From JAUIKM01 sp964445695 (GTDB lineage Bacteria > Bacteroidota > Ignavibacteria > Kapaibacteriales > UBA7675): a stretch of 64,000 nt of DNA. Both the position numbers and the translations under genes were made by a program. The DNA lies in assembly GCA_964445695.1 (NCBI GenBank), contig CAYULF010000001.1:310001-374000 (forward strand), in the 5' to 3' direction. Within the stretch, counting starts at the first letter, position 1. Each line of letters opens with the position of its first letter. Below are positions 8,000-18,273 of the stretch, piece after piece. The notes below the pieces were generated by a model, which saw only the letters and a program-made list of their open reading frames with translations, was not told the origin of the DNA and made no database searches.

Positions 8000-10531
8000 A
8001 TGCGTAGAGTGTTCAAAACCACCGCGGGCATCATATTTGCCGCGCTCATCCTGATCGGCGCGGGTTCGTGGTTCGTGGTCAATCTCGCCACGCGCTCCCT
8101 GCCGCTGCGCGACGGCGAGACGACGGTGGAGGGCATCCGCGATTCAGTTCACATCCACCGCAATCGCTACGGCATTCCGCACATTATCGCGTCCAGCGAT
8201 GAAGACCTCTTTTTTGGCGTCGGTTACGCTCACGCCCAGGACCGCATGTGGCAACTGGATCTGGGGCGGCGCTACGGTCAGGGACGGCTGGCGGAAATAC
8301 TGGGACGCGATGCGCTGGACGTCGACGTGTTCACGCGGCACGTCGATTTTGCGGGCACGGCGGCCAAACTGTACCGGTACATCAGCGATGACTCAAGGAT
8401 GGCGCTGGACGCCTATGCGCGCGGCGTCAATGCCTGGCTGCACGAACATCACGAGCGCCTGCCCTTTGAATTTGACGCGCTTGGCTACGAGCCGGAAGAA
8501 TGGAAAGGCGAGCATTCGCTGATTCTGGGCCGCCTGATGTCCTGGGAAATGTGCCTCTCCTTCTGGACCGACGCCGCCCTCGGCGAGGTGGCCGCACGCT
8601 ACGGCAGCGGCATCGCCGAAGAACTTATACCGCGCTGGCCCGCCGATGCGCCCACCGTGACGGACGTGGACAACCCGCCGGTTTCCCCCTTGTTGACAAA
8701 CAAAATTGGCTTTGAAAAAACGCGGCAATACAATCCCCCCGAATTTGACGGGGCTTTTGCCGAGACATGGCAGTACGTGCGCGAGTTTTACGGCATCAAA
8801 GGCACGGCGGCCGGCAGCAATTCCTGGGCGGTGCGTGCGGCCGGAACCGACAAGCGGGCAATTCTGGCCAACGACCCGCACCTGACGCTGATGATGCCGC
8901 CGCGATGGTACCAGGCGCACCTGACGTCCCCCGGCATCAACGCCGCCGGCCTGACAATTCCGGGACTCCCTTTTGTCGTGGTGGGACGCAATGACGCCAT
9001 CGCCTGGGGTGTCACAAACATCATGCTGGACGACTGCGATTTGTTCGTGGAAAAGCTGGACACGAGCAATCGCCGACGTTATCACATCAGTGAATTCGAA
9101 ACGGCCGAGTTTAAATTTCGGACAGACACGATCCACGTCAAGGACTCAATTCCCGCGGTCATTCGCATTCGCTCCACGGAGCGCTCGGCGCTTATTTCCG
9201 ATGCTCACCTCTTCCGCCATCCCGAACTGGTGATGACGGAGGCGCGGGCGGACACGGGCGCCGCAGCTTTTTACCGTCGCAAAGCGCTCAGTTTCCGCTG
9301 GACCGGTTATGAAATGAGCGATGAAATTCTTGCGATGTACCGCCTGCAAAAAGCGCACAACTGGGATCGTTTTCTGCGCGCACTCAGCATTTTCACCACG
9401 CCCGCACTTAACTTTTCCTATGCGGATACGGCTGGAAATGTCGGCGTGGTACCCACGGCCAATGTGCCCAAACGCGGCAGCAACAACCCGAACCTGCCTG
9501 CGCGCGGCTGGGTGGCGGAGGAAGACTGGCAGGGTATGCATCCGCCGACGGATCTGCCGCATCTCTACAATCCCGAGCGCCCCTACGTCTTCAGCGCCAA
9601 CAATCTCACTGCGCGCAACCTGCCTTTTCACGTCAGCGCGCTGTGGGAGCCGAGTTCGCGCGCCCGCCGCATCGACGAGCTGCTTTCGCAGCTCGACATT
9701 TACACCGCGGCGGACGTGAGTTTTATGCAGATGGACCTCATATCTCCGCACGCCCGCGAGTTAACGCCGATACTGACACAAGCTCTGAGCGACAGTTTGG
9801 TCGCCGACACCCGGAACTACGACGAGACCGAGCGCGCGGCAATTACACTGTTAAATCAGTGGGATTATTCGATGCACAGCGGCAGTGCTGCGGCCGCGAT
9901 ATTTAACGTTTTGCTGGAGCGCCTGGTTTACGAGACATTTCACGATGAACTCGGCGACCAACTTTACTACAAGCTGACGTTTGTCAGCAACGTGCCGATG
10001 CGGTTGATTCTGCAGTTCGCCCACGAGGCGGACAATCCCTGGTTCGACGACCGGCGCACGCTGGAGAAAGAAGAACGCGACGCCATCATACGACGCGCTT
10101 TCCACGCGGCGATTAAACAACTGCGGCAGGACATGGACAGCGACGACGCGCCTTCCTGGAACTGGGGCGCAATTCACCAGGTGGAGGTGCCGCACCTCTT
10201 CGGCGAGCAGGCCGCGATGCGCACGCTTGTTAACCTCGGCCCCTTCCCCGCCGACGGAAATGTCACGACGATCAACAACAGCGAGTGGCGTTTTTACGAT
10301 CCCTACACGGTGCGCACGGCCACGTCCATGCGTTTTGTGGCGGACATGCGCGATTCGGTCGTACGGACGATTCTGCCTGGCGGCAACTCGGGCCAGGCGT
10401 TGAGCCCGCACTACGCCAACCAGATGCAGCTGTGGCGCACCGGCGGTTTTGCCACGATTCCCATGTCGCGACGCCACCACCCCGGCTTCGACGAAACGCT
10501 GCACCTCGTTCCGGCGCGGGACGAGCGTTAA
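8000..10531 (+). CDS. Penicillin acylase family N-terminal nucleophile hydrolase
   Basis: An 843-residue precursor of the penicillin acylase/acyl-homoserine-lactone acylase family, which self-cleaves into two chains. An N-terminal hydrophobic segment (IIFAALILIGAGSWFVV) indicates export. The alpha part has YGIPHIIASSDEDLFFGVGYAHAQDRMWQLDL. The autocleavage nucleophile is Ser273 in GSNSWAV, followed by NDPHLTLMMPPRWYQ and GRNDAIAWGVTN, all typical. The C-terminal part has LGPFPADGNVTTIN and GGNSGQALSPHYANQMQLW. Length is normal. It probably acts in the periplasm on an amide substrate; the true substrate is unknown. Probably co-transcribed with the epimerase 18 bases upstream. Confidence 0.92.
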   Translation: MRRVFKTTAGIIFAALILIGAGSWFVVNLATRSLPLRDGETTVEGIRDSVHIHRNRYGIPHIIASSDEDLFFGVGYAHAQDRMWQLDLGRRYGQGRLAEILGRDALDVDVFTRHVDFAGTAAKLYRYISDDSRMALDAYARGVNAWLHEHHERLPFEFDALGYEPEEWKGEHSLILGRLMSWEMCLSFWTDAALGEVAARYGSGIAEELIPRWPADAPTVTDVDNPPVSPLLTNKIGFEKTRQYNPPEFDGAFAETWQYVREFYGIKGTAAGSNSWAVRAAGTDKRAILANDPHLTLMMPPRWYQAHLTSPGINAAGLTIPGLPFVVVGRNDAIAWGVTNIMLDDCDLFVEKLDTSNRRRYHISEFETAEFKFRTDTIHVKDSIPAVIRIRSTERSALISDAHLFRHPELVMTEARADTGAAAFYRRKALSFRWTGYEMSDEILAMYRLQKAHNWDRFLRALSIFTTPALNFSYADTAGNVGVVPTANVPKRGSNNPNLPARGWVAEEDWQGMHPPTDLPHLYNPERPYVFSANNLTARNLPFHVSALWEPSSRARRIDELLSQLDIYTAADVSFMQMDLISPHARELTPILTQALSDSLVADTRNYDETERAAITLLNQWDYSMHSGSAAAAIFNVLLERLVYETFHDELGDQLYYKLTFVSNVPMRLILQFAHEADNPWFDDRRTLEKEERDAIIRRAFHAAIKQLRQDMDSDDAPSWNWGAIHQVEVPHLFGEQAAMRTLVNLGPFPADGNVTTINNSEWRFYDPYTVRTATSMRFVADMRDSVVRTILPGGNSGQALSPHYANQMQLWRTGGFATIPMSRRHHPGFDETLHLVPARDER

Positions 10532-10574
10532 TCCGCACTGGATGGTGAATAAACAAATTCACTTTGTGGCTTGG

Positions 10575-10778
10575 CGCTTGCATTGCAGCGCCGCTGCGCT
10601 TCACTTGCGGCTTGCTTTCCGACTCTTTTGTTTGTCATGCAGACTTCAGTCTTTGAGACTCGAGTACGTCACTGTACCGACTGCAAGACTTCCGGCTTGG
10701 CGTTCAAATGTTAACAAGAGAAAAGAGCAAGCCGACGAGTTTATGAGGCGGCGAAGCGCTCAGTCCTCAGCCAATCAG
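10575..10778 (+). repeat. Dispersed palindromic intergenic repeat, copy 2
   Basis: The left arm contains GCTGCGCTTCACTTGCGGCT then TGCTTTCCGACTCTTTTGTTTGTC. The right arm contains GAGCAAGCCGACGAGTTTAT and then GAGGCGGCGAAGCGCTCAG, an imperfect reverse complement of the left. A near copy at 13850-14035 lies on the other side of the intervening gene in the same orientation. It sits between convergent gene ends and reaches the stop of the following reverse gene. Confidence 0.8.
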
Positions 10779-10785
10779 TCTATTG

Positions 10786-13626
10786 TCATTGTTTAACAAA
10801 TACGCCCTGCCACTGTCGTCCCGCTCCAACGACGCTCACGGTGTAGGTTCCGCACGGCAAATGAGTCAGTGAGAGAGGCACTCCTGACAAAGGATGTTCG
10901 AGCGCAATACGCCTGCTTAAAACCTTACGCCCCAGCAAGTCCCGAACTTCGACCGTGTATTCACTTCCGGCGATTCCGTTAAACACAAGTCGGGACGCGG
11001 CTTCCACCGGATTCGGAACAAGTGTTAATTGTTCAGATCTTGTCTGTAGATCGCCAACAGCGCTGATAACGGGATCCAGCCGGTAGACTGCAGCACTCAA
11101 ATAGCAGTTACCATCAAAACGCTGTTGAACGGCATAGAGCAAAGAACCGTCGAGCGAATACGTCACCGGACCGGGATCGAATTCACTGATGGGTGCGGGG
11201 ACGGAATCGGGATAGTCAATAACGTGAAAGTCGCGCTCACGGCCCTCCAGATCAAGGCGTATAACAACAAAATGCGCACGGCCGTCGTGTGGATTGTGGT
11301 GAAGTTTGCCGCCTACGGCAATTTCATCGTCCTTCATATCTGCGAAAAACACATGCGGATATGGACCGCCTTCGCAGGGGCGCAGTTTAATCCAATCGAA
11401 CTCACCGCTGTTAATATCTATGCGACCGATGCTAAAAGCCAGACAATCCGAATCCACATCCAGTTTGTCCCCCAGCGTATATAATTTCTGTTCGTGCGCA
11501 AGCAAATATCGCGTCTGATCGTCTTGCTCCATGTTTTGTCGCCACAGAATCTCAGCCGACTCCAGGTCGATGTGCACTATTACCGCCCGGCCCTGATATC
11601 TGCATGCCAACGTCGCGCGATTGTCGTTGACGGCTGTCGTGGCGACTCCCTCGCATTCGGGCCATTCGAGCAGCAGTTCGAGGTTAAATTCCGCCGTGTT
11701 AATTTCCCACAGTCGGCCGCGCTGATCTTTCACTGCACCGGCAAAAAAGACTCTGTTCCCATAAACGATGAAACCCCGGGTGTACACCTGACCGCCTGCT
11801 CTGTTAACAGAGAGCGCTCGGGAAGACAGCCCCTCAGCACTCAGTTTTATCATCTGCACGCGATCTATACCGTTCCACATCATGTAAAAGTTGATTCCAT
11901 CGCAGGCGATATCCCGCAGCCAATAGCCGCCTGAATCTCCCTGTTCGAAAAAGGACTGCAGAACTTCACCGGAAGAATTCAAGAGGTGAATATCGAAACT
12001 GCTGCTCACCGGACCCAGTTTGTAGCCGGGCGCAGAACGCTCTTCACCGGGAACGCCCCACCATTTCAGTCCGGCAAACACCGCCACTTGTCCCAAGGAG
12101 TTAACCTCCATACGCACGCCGGAAGCAAAGTTGTTGGACTGCGGTAGAAGTGTGCTGTGTAGCATGTTTAACTCTTTGTCCAACCATACTACAGCCAGAG
12201 ACGCACCTACCTGTCGAAGCTGAATGATCTGTTCTTCGGTGTTAATCATCTGCAGCACGGCTGAGGGAAACACGGCACGACCGGTATATGTTTTAGTGTC
12301 GCTTTCTGGTGCACCGTCGGCATTAAGTCGACGCGATTCGCCATGCGAAAAAATACTGAATGAAACTTCTTCAATGTGATTGTTAAACAGGCGGACATCA
12401 CTGCCGCTCTTTGCCAAAGTCGACGTAAGCAGTCTGTTGTCCGATTCAATTGTAAATTGAGTATCAATCATACCACTCTCGGCGTCCAGTTTTGCTATTC
12501 CAATAAATTTGCGCTCCGGATCAAAGTCATACAGATCACCGCACAGCAAGAGTGAGTTTTCACCGCTTATCACAAGCGAATGCGTCATGACGGCTTGCGC
12601 TGCAAATCCTGTACGGCTGCGCCACTCCAGGCGTCCCTTGCCGAGATCCAGCTTGCTTGCATTGAGCGAATCACCATCATTCGCGGCGGTCTGCCAGGCG
12701 AGGTACAGCTTGTCACCTTCAGCAATTTTGTCTGTTATGTACACTATTTCATTGAGATTGGTAAAGTTGAACTGGTGGAGCAAGGCACTGGTTTCCGTGT
12801 CGAGCTCCAGAACCTCACCGAGATTGGTTAAACAATACAGGCGATCATTTGCAGTCACGAACATGTCGGCCAGATCTCCGTCGAGTTCAACATCCGCGAT
12901 GCGGAACTCCCACAGCGCCTCACTCAAATTGGCGGACGCCCCGTCCAGCTTGACTATTCCATCGGTGAAGTTAAAATAGAAATCTCCACGACTGTCGGCG
13001 GCGATGTTCACGCCGGTGTTGTACGACGCATTGTTCAGATCCGCGGAACTGCGCAGCTCACCGCTTTGCACATCATAGAATTGTATTCGGTTTGTCAGCA
13101 GATCGCTGCTGCGCGTGTAGTAAATTAACTGTTCATCTGTGTAGGTAAGAATCTGTGCGGCGTGACCGAGGTCCCCGTCGTTACCGACAACCCGGCTCCA
13201 GAGGATCGCGCCCGTGGCGGGATCGACTTTATATAACACAGCCCGACCTGGCGTTTGAGAGTACGATTCAACGTCAAATGTCGCACCCACAAATAAACTT
13301 CCTTCTACGACATGCAACCGGTCGATTCTTCCCATCTTGACTTCCTGGTCGAGCGTGCTCCAGATTTCAGCTCCGTCTTTGTTTAAACACGCAACAAAAT
13401 GGCGCGGACCACATTGCGCGGAGGATCGCCCGGCAATATAAAAGTGGTCTTCATCGGCGGCCACAACTGTTAAGGAGCTGTGTCGCTTGGGAATTTCATC
13501 GCTGAATGTATGAATCAGTTCCTGCCCGGTGAGCAAAGAAGGCATAAATAAAATCGCTGCAGCAACTAACAGGGTGTAAATTCGGCCGGTACATTTCGGG
13601 TCCGGCACAGATATGACGATAAACAT
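10786..13626 (-). CDS. Secreted beta-propeller-like protein with a T9SS-type C-terminal sorting domain
   Basis: About 946 residues from ATG 13626 (MFIVISVPDPKCTG...), followed by the hydrophobic signal LLVAAAILFMPSLLTGQ. The longer frame from 13767 adds 47 residues that do not look like a signal. The body has repeated strand pairs with Asp-rich turns and GEILWRQN/ATGAILWSRV-type PQQ-propeller repeats. The last 80 residues (LVPNPVEAASRLVF, VEVRDLLGRKVLSR, LPCGTYTVSVV) are the Por/T9SS type A sorting domain. The protein is therefore expected on the cell surface or outside the cell. Repeat copies flank it on both sides. No enzymatic motif is visible. Confidence 0.82.
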   Translation of the reverse strand: MFIVISVPDPKCTGRIYTLLVAAAILFMPSLLTGQELIHTFSDEIPKRHSSLTVVAADEDHFYIAGRSSAQCGPRHFVACLNKDGAEIWSTLDQEVKMGRIDRLHVVEGSLFVGATFDVESYSQTPGRAVLYKVDPATGAILWSRVVGNDGDLGHAAQILTYTDEQLIYYTRSSDLLTNRIQFYDVQSGELRSSADLNNASYNTGVNIAADSRGDFYFNFTDGIVKLDGASANLSEALWEFRIADVELDGDLADMFVTANDRLYCLTNLGEVLELDTETSALLHQFNFTNLNEIVYITDKIAEGDKLYLAWQTAANDGDSLNASKLDLGKGRLEWRSRTGFAAQAVMTHSLVISGENSLLLCGDLYDFDPERKFIGIAKLDAESGMIDTQFTIESDNRLLTSTLAKSGSDVRLFNNHIEEVSFSIFSHGESRRLNADGAPESDTKTYTGRAVFPSAVLQMINTEEQIIQLRQVGASLAVVWLDKELNMLHSTLLPQSNNFASGVRMEVNSLGQVAVFAGLKWWGVPGEERSAPGYKLGPVSSSFDIHLLNSSGEVLQSFFEQGDSGGYWLRDIACDGINFYMMWNGIDRVQMIKLSAEGLSSRALSVNRAGGQVYTRGFIVYGNRVFFAGAVKDQRGRLWEINTAEFNLELLLEWPECEGVATTAVNDNRATLACRYQGRAVIVHIDLESAEILWRQNMEQDDQTRYLLAHEQKLYTLGDKLDVDSDCLAFSIGRIDINSGEFDWIKLRPCEGGPYPHVFFADMKDDEIAVGGKLHHNPHDGRAHFVVIRLDLEGRERDFHVIDYPDSVPAPISEFDPGPVTYSLDGSLLYAVQQRFDGNCYLSAAVYRLDPVISAVGDLQTRSEQLTLVPNPVEAASRLVFNGIAGSEYTVEVRDLLGRKVLSRRIALEHPLSGVPLSLTHLPCGTYTVSVVGAGRQWQGVFVKQ

Positions 13627-13849
13627 GAGCTTGCTCTGGGAATGCGACGCGTGACGTGTAAAATCACTCGTGGGACGGAGCGACGCGTGCAGTTGGTAGA
13701 GCGGGGACGGCCAAGGTAACAAATCACCGAAACACGTGCAAGAACTTATTGGCAAGGGAAGGCGCACGTTTCACTTTTACCGCGTCGGAGACATCGTTGT
13801 ACACTACTGTTGTTTGATCAGTCGAAACTGTTCGACATCAACAAGCATT

Positions 13850-14035
13850 GCAGCGTCGCGACGCTTCACTTGCGGCTTGCTTTCTGACTCTTTTGTTTGT
13901 CTTGCAGACTTCAGGCTTTGAGATTCGAGTACGTCACTGTGCCGACTGTGAGACTTCCGGTTTGGGGTTCGCATGTTAACAGGAGAAAAGAGCAAGCCGA
14001 CGAGTTTATGAGACGGCGAAGCGCTCAGAGTTCAG
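13850..14035 (+). repeat. Dispersed palindromic intergenic repeat, copy 3
   Basis: Same architecture and very similar sequence to 10575-10778: CGCTTCACTTGCGGCTTGCT, TCGAGTACGTCACTGTGCCG, then AGCAAGCCGACGAGTTTATG and GAAGCGCTCAG. It lies in the 1.2 kb region between the propeller gene and the methylmalonyl-CoA mutase gene. Confidence 0.8.
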
Positions 14036-14862
14036 TTGGTGAAATGCCATTAATCACAGTACAACCGGTGAAATGCCCCCAAGTCGAATGCCGGAACTCA
14101 GGGCGATAAAACAGCCGGGTTGTGAACGTGCCGGCGATAAAACAGCCGTCAAACTTTGTGCGTATTCATGATTGATAAAGCTGCCAAATTGCGAAAATTG
14201 AAGCCGAAGAACTGACCAACTGGAATTGCATTGAATGTATTGACCATTGCACCAGATCGAGGAATGGCGGACTGGTGAAACAAAGTGAAATAGCCGCGAC
14301 GATCAGCGGAAGTCATTAGAAAACAATGCAAAAAGTTTAAGCGGCGTGGAAATCGCGTTAATCGGGCCAGGTCGCGTGATGAACGGGCGTTCAACATTTT
14401 TGACGGATCTCGCGCTTGATCCACCATGGGCCCTCCCCCGCCGCCGCCTCCAAATTTTTCACGTCACAACACACGGACTCCCCGTCCGCCTGAAATCGTC
14501 AGATCACGGTGGATCCCGGCCCGGAGCCCGGTAATTTTTCCATCATCGACGTCCCGTCGACGACTGCGCAGCGTGCACGCCTTCTCGCTATTCCCCAAGG
14601 CTACAAAACGCCTGCACAAATTCCATCCGTAAAAATTTGAACGAGGCCCAAAACGCGGTTGAACGTCCACCCAGCGGCCCCGAACGGTCAAAAGTATCGT
14701 TCGGACGGACTACACAAAAGACATAAAAACCCTCGGCAAAACGGCGACAAAGGCATCCGGATGTGGGCGCACCGGACGACTGCCCCGAATTTTGTATTTT
14801 TGCACGTCAACTCGGTACAAACACGGCGTACTCCAGGCGCAGAATACAGGCAGGAGCAACAA
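14036..14862. other. Rest of the 1.2 kb intergenic region, with C-rich motif
   Basis: No convincing gene. The C-rich motif GGGCCCTCCCCCGCCGCCGC at 14428-14452 matches the motifs at 22034, 27297 and 30767. Further right, AAAACGCGGTTGAACGTCCA at about 14651 resembles GAACGTGGTTGAACGTGCCA at about 37504, so more than the motif is shared. The reverse frame 14149-14427 runs into the motif but has no recognisable domain. Confidence 0.55.
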
Positions 14863-17028
14863 ATGGCGCAGTCAGCGGATAACAGCACGCAACAGAATTC
14901 CATGGAAGAATGGCAGAAACACGCCGATGCCGAGCTGAAAAATCGCTCGGTCGACGATCTGGAAAGGCAACTGCCGGAGGGATTTGCGCAAAAAGCGCTC
15001 TACACCGCCGCCGACCTGGCCGAATTGGAGCTGCAGCCCAGCCTGCCCGGATTTTTTCCCTACACGCGCGGGCCCTATGCCACGATGTATGCCAACCGCC
15101 CGTGGACGATCCGTCAGTACGCCGGCTTCTCCACCGCGCAGGAATCGAATGCCTTCTACCGACGCAACCTGGCCGCCGGACAAAAAGGCCTCTCCGTGGC
15201 ATTTGACCTGGCGACGCACCGCGGCTACGACAGCGACCATGAACGCGTCGTCGGCGACGTGGGCAAAGCCGGCGTGGCGATCGACAGCATCGAGGACATG
15301 AAGGTGCTGTTTGACCAGATTCCACTCGACAAAATGTCCGTCTCAATGACGATGAACGGCGCGGTGATTCCTATCATGGCAATGTTTATCGCCGCGGGAC
15401 AGGAGCAGGGCGTCCAAACGGAGCAGCTGAGCGGGACGATCCAGAACGACATCCTGAAAGAATTCATGGTGCGCAACACCTTTATCTATCCGCCTGCACC
15501 TTCGATGCGGATAGTCGGCGACATCATAGAATACACCAGCAAGTTCATGCCGCGCTTCAACAGCATCAGCATCAGCGGCTACCACATGCACGAGGCGGGC
15601 GCCGACGCCGTGCAGGAGCTGGCATTTACGCTGGCGGACGGACTTGAATATGTTAAGCAGGCCATCAGTCGCGGTCTGGACGTGGACGCCTTTGCGCCGC
15701 GCCTCTCCTTTTTCTTCGGCATCGGCATGAATTTCTTCATGGAAATCGCCAAGCTGCGCGCCGCGCGGACGCTGTGGGCGCAGAATATGAAGCAGTTTAG
15801 TCCGAAGAATCCGCGTTCGCTGATGCTGCGAACACACTGCCAGACCTCGGGCTGGAGCCTGACCGAGCAGGATCCCTACAACAACGTCGTGCGCACGACC
15901 ATCGAAGCCATGGCCGCCGTGTTGGGCGGCACGCAGTCGCTGCACACCAATTCTTTCGACGAAGCAATCGCGCTGCCGACCGATTTTTCGGCGCGGATAG
16001 CGCGCAACACACAGCTGATTCTGGCCGAGGAAAGCAACATTACATCGGTCATCGACCCGCTCGGCGGCTCGTACTACATTGAATCGCTGACCGACTCGCT
16101 TGTTAAACACGCGCAGAATCTGATGCGCGAAGTCGATGAACTCGGCGGCATGACAAGCGCTATTGAAGCCGGCATGCCAAAAGCGCGCATCGAGGAATCC
16201 GCCGCACGCCGCCAGGCCAGAATTGAACAGGGCGCCGAAACAATCGTCGGTGTTAACAAATACCAGGTGGAAGACGACGCCAACTACGAGGTGCGCGAAA
16301 TCGACAACCAGGCCGTGCGCGAAGACCAGGTCAACAGACTTAAACAACTACGCGCCACGCGCGACCAGAGCGCCGTCGATGCCGCGCTGCAGGCGATCAC
16401 GCAGGGCGCGGAAACTCAGGGCAATCTGCTCGAACTGGCCGTGGAAGCAGCCAAAGCGCGCGCCACGCTCGGTGAGATTTCAGATGCGATGGAAAAAGTC
16501 TTCGGCCGTTTTGAAGCGCGTTCCGAACTGATCAGCGGCGTCTACGCCAGCTCCTATTCGAACAATAAAGAGTTCAACGCACTGCACGACGAAATTGAAC
16601 AGTTTAAGTCCGAGTTCGGTCGCCGGCCGCGCATACTTGTCGCCAAGCTTGGACAGGACGGCCACGACCGCGGCGCACGTATTATCGCCACGGCATTTGC
16701 CGACCTCGGCTTTGACGTCGATATGGGACCGCTCTTCCAGACACCGGCCGAAGCCGCTCGCCAGGCGGTTGAAAACGATGTGCACGTCGTTGGAATTTCT
16801 ACTCTGGCCGCAGGACATAAAACGCTGGTGCCGCAACTGGTGGAAGAGTTAAACAAACTGCAGGCCGACGACATCGTGGTCGTGGTCGGCGGCGTGATTC
16901 CACGGCAGGATTACGATTTCCTGTATCGGGCCGGAGCGCACGAAATCTTCGGCACGGCGACAAATATTCAGGAAGCCGCGCAGCGCATCCTGAATCGCAT
17001 TCGCCAGGTGACGCAGGGCGCGGATTAA
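14863..17028 (+). CDS. Methylmalonyl-CoA mutase, large (catalytic) subunit
   Basis: A 721-residue adenosylcobalamin enzyme that interconverts (R)-methylmalonyl-CoA and succinyl-CoA in propionate metabolism. The N-terminal barrel has the entry motif LPGFFPYTRGPYATMY and later RTHCQTSGWSLTEQDPYNN. The C-terminal B12-binding domain has KLGQDGHDRGARII (residues about 596-609, with the cobalt-binding His) and VVGISTLAAGH. ATG 14863 follows CAGGAGCAAC, a good ribosome site; the longer frame from 14659 runs through unrelated sequence. Full-length. No small subunit gene is adjacent; the MeaB chaperone follows 149 bases downstream. Confidence 0.96.
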   Translation: MAQSADNSTQQNSMEEWQKHADAELKNRSVDDLERQLPEGFAQKALYTAADLAELELQPSLPGFFPYTRGPYATMYANRPWTIRQYAGFSTAQESNAFYRRNLAAGQKGLSVAFDLATHRGYDSDHERVVGDVGKAGVAIDSIEDMKVLFDQIPLDKMSVSMTMNGAVIPIMAMFIAAGQEQGVQTEQLSGTIQNDILKEFMVRNTFIYPPAPSMRIVGDIIEYTSKFMPRFNSISISGYHMHEAGADAVQELAFTLADGLEYVKQAISRGLDVDAFAPRLSFFFGIGMNFFMEIAKLRAARTLWAQNMKQFSPKNPRSLMLRTHCQTSGWSLTEQDPYNNVVRTTIEAMAAVLGGTQSLHTNSFDEAIALPTDFSARIARNTQLILAEESNITSVIDPLGGSYYIESLTDSLVKHAQNLMREVDELGGMTSAIEAGMPKARIEESAARRQARIEQGAETIVGVNKYQVEDDANYEVREIDNQAVREDQVNRLKQLRATRDQSAVDAALQAITQGAETQGNLLELAVEAAKARATLGEISDAMEKVFGRFEARSELISGVYASSYSNNKEFNALHDEIEQFKSEFGRRPRILVAKLGQDGHDRGARIIATAFADLGFDVDMGPLFQTPAEAARQAVENDVHVVGISTLAAGHKTLVPQLVEELNKLQADDIVVVVGGVIPRQDYDFLYRAGAHEIFGTATNIQEAAQRILNRIRQVTQGAD

Positions 17029-17177
17029 CCACTTCCCTGTTGGGCTGATTTTTTTGTTAATCGCCGGGATACAAGTATTAAACACAACAGTCCGTGAACA
17101 GCCGCCGGGCGACGCATTGACATTCTGCCATCTGTCGCCAAGATTGCGGCCATAAAACACGGATCAAACTGCCGGGT

Positions 17178-18179
17178 ATGAAACGCAACTTAACTCCTGA
17201 AGAACTGGCGCCCGCAATTCGTCGCGGCGAACGGCGCGCACTCGCCAAAGGCATCTCATTGGTGGAAAGCAGCCGCGCACAGGATCGCGCGGACGCACAT
17301 CGCCTGCTGGACATGCTGCGCGGCGAGGACGGCAAGGCGCGGCGCATCGGCATCAGCGGCGTGCCCGGCGTAGGTAAAAGTACGTTCATCGACGTCTTCG
17401 GCATGTCGGTAATAGAAAAGGGCGGCAAAGTCGCGGTGCTGTCGATCGATCCGAGTTCGGAGCGCACGGGCGGCAGTATCCTGGGCGACAAAACGCGCAT
17501 GCCGGTGCTGGCGCGCCACGAGAACGCCTTCATCCGCCCCACCCCGAGCGGCGGCACGCTGGGCGGCGTGGCGCGCACCACGCGCGAAAGCGTGCTGCTG
17601 TGTGAAGCCGCGGGCTACGACACGATCATCATCGAAACCGTCGGAGTAGGCCAGTCCGAAGTCGCCGCGGCGCGCATGGTCGACTGTTTCCTGCTGCTTT
17701 GCCTGGCCAATGCCGGCGACGAATTGCAAGGCATCAAGCGCGGCATCATGGAAGAGATCGACGTCGTGATCATCAACAAGGTCGACGAGCCCAGGGACCC
17801 GGCGGCGCGGCGCGCGCGGCAGCAGCTGCTGACGGCGCTGCACATGCTGCAGGCCAATTCGGACGAGTGGACGGTTCCCGTGCTGTTGTGCAGCGCCCTG
17901 CGCAGGCAGGGCTTCGATGCCGTACACGAGCAGCTCGACAGCTTTTTTGCGCAGGCGCGCCGCGGCCTGATCGACGCGCGGCGGCGCGTGCAGGCCGTAC
18001 AGTGGTTCAACGACCTGCTGAAAACGGAGATACTCGAGGTTTTGCTCGAAGACGCGGGACTTCAATCCCGGTGGCAAACAAGAGAAAAAGCCGTGCGCGA
18101 AGGAGTCATGAGTCCGCATGCCGCGGTGGAAGAACTCGTTGACGAGCTGCGCCAAAAGTTGAACGGGAATCTCACCTGA
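17178..18179 (+). CDS. meaB: MeaB/ArgK-type GTPase, methylmalonyl-CoA mutase chaperone
   Basis: A 333-residue G3E-family P-loop GTPase that protects and reloads methylmalonyl-CoA mutase with cobalamin. It has Walker A RRIGISGVPGVGKSTFID (about residues 54-71), the switch region IIIETVGVGQSEVAAARMVD, and the base-specificity motif VVIINKVDE. Its position just behind the mutase gene supports the role directly. Length is normal for the family. Confidence 0.95.
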   Translation: MKRNLTPEELAPAIRRGERRALAKGISLVESSRAQDRADAHRLLDMLRGEDGKARRIGISGVPGVGKSTFIDVFGMSVIEKGGKVAVLSIDPSSERTGGSILGDKTRMPVLARHENAFIRPTPSGGTLGGVARTTRESVLLCEAAGYDTIIIETVGVGQSEVAAARMVDCFLLLCLANAGDELQGIKRGIMEEIDVVIINKVDEPRDPAARRARQQLLTALHMLQANSDEWTVPVLLCSALRRQGFDAVHEQLDSFFAQARRGLIDARRRVQAVQWFNDLLKTEILEVLLEDAGLQSRWQTREKAVREGVMSPHAAVEELVDELRQKLNGNLT

Positions 18180-18273
18180 GATGGCCGCCGAAACGCGAAC
18201 TGGACTTTCCACAAAAACACCGTATTTTTAGCGTATTCTACCTTTTTAATTCTTTGTGTCAGGCAGATCGGAT

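Noticed and set aside
14149..14427. Reverse frame of 92 residues ending in the C-rich motif
   Set aside because: No homologous features; the neighbouring copies do not preserve this frame past the motif.
15343..16347. 334-residue reverse frame inside the methylmalonyl-CoA mutase gene
   Set aside because: An antisense shadow; the forward frame carries all conserved mutase motifs.
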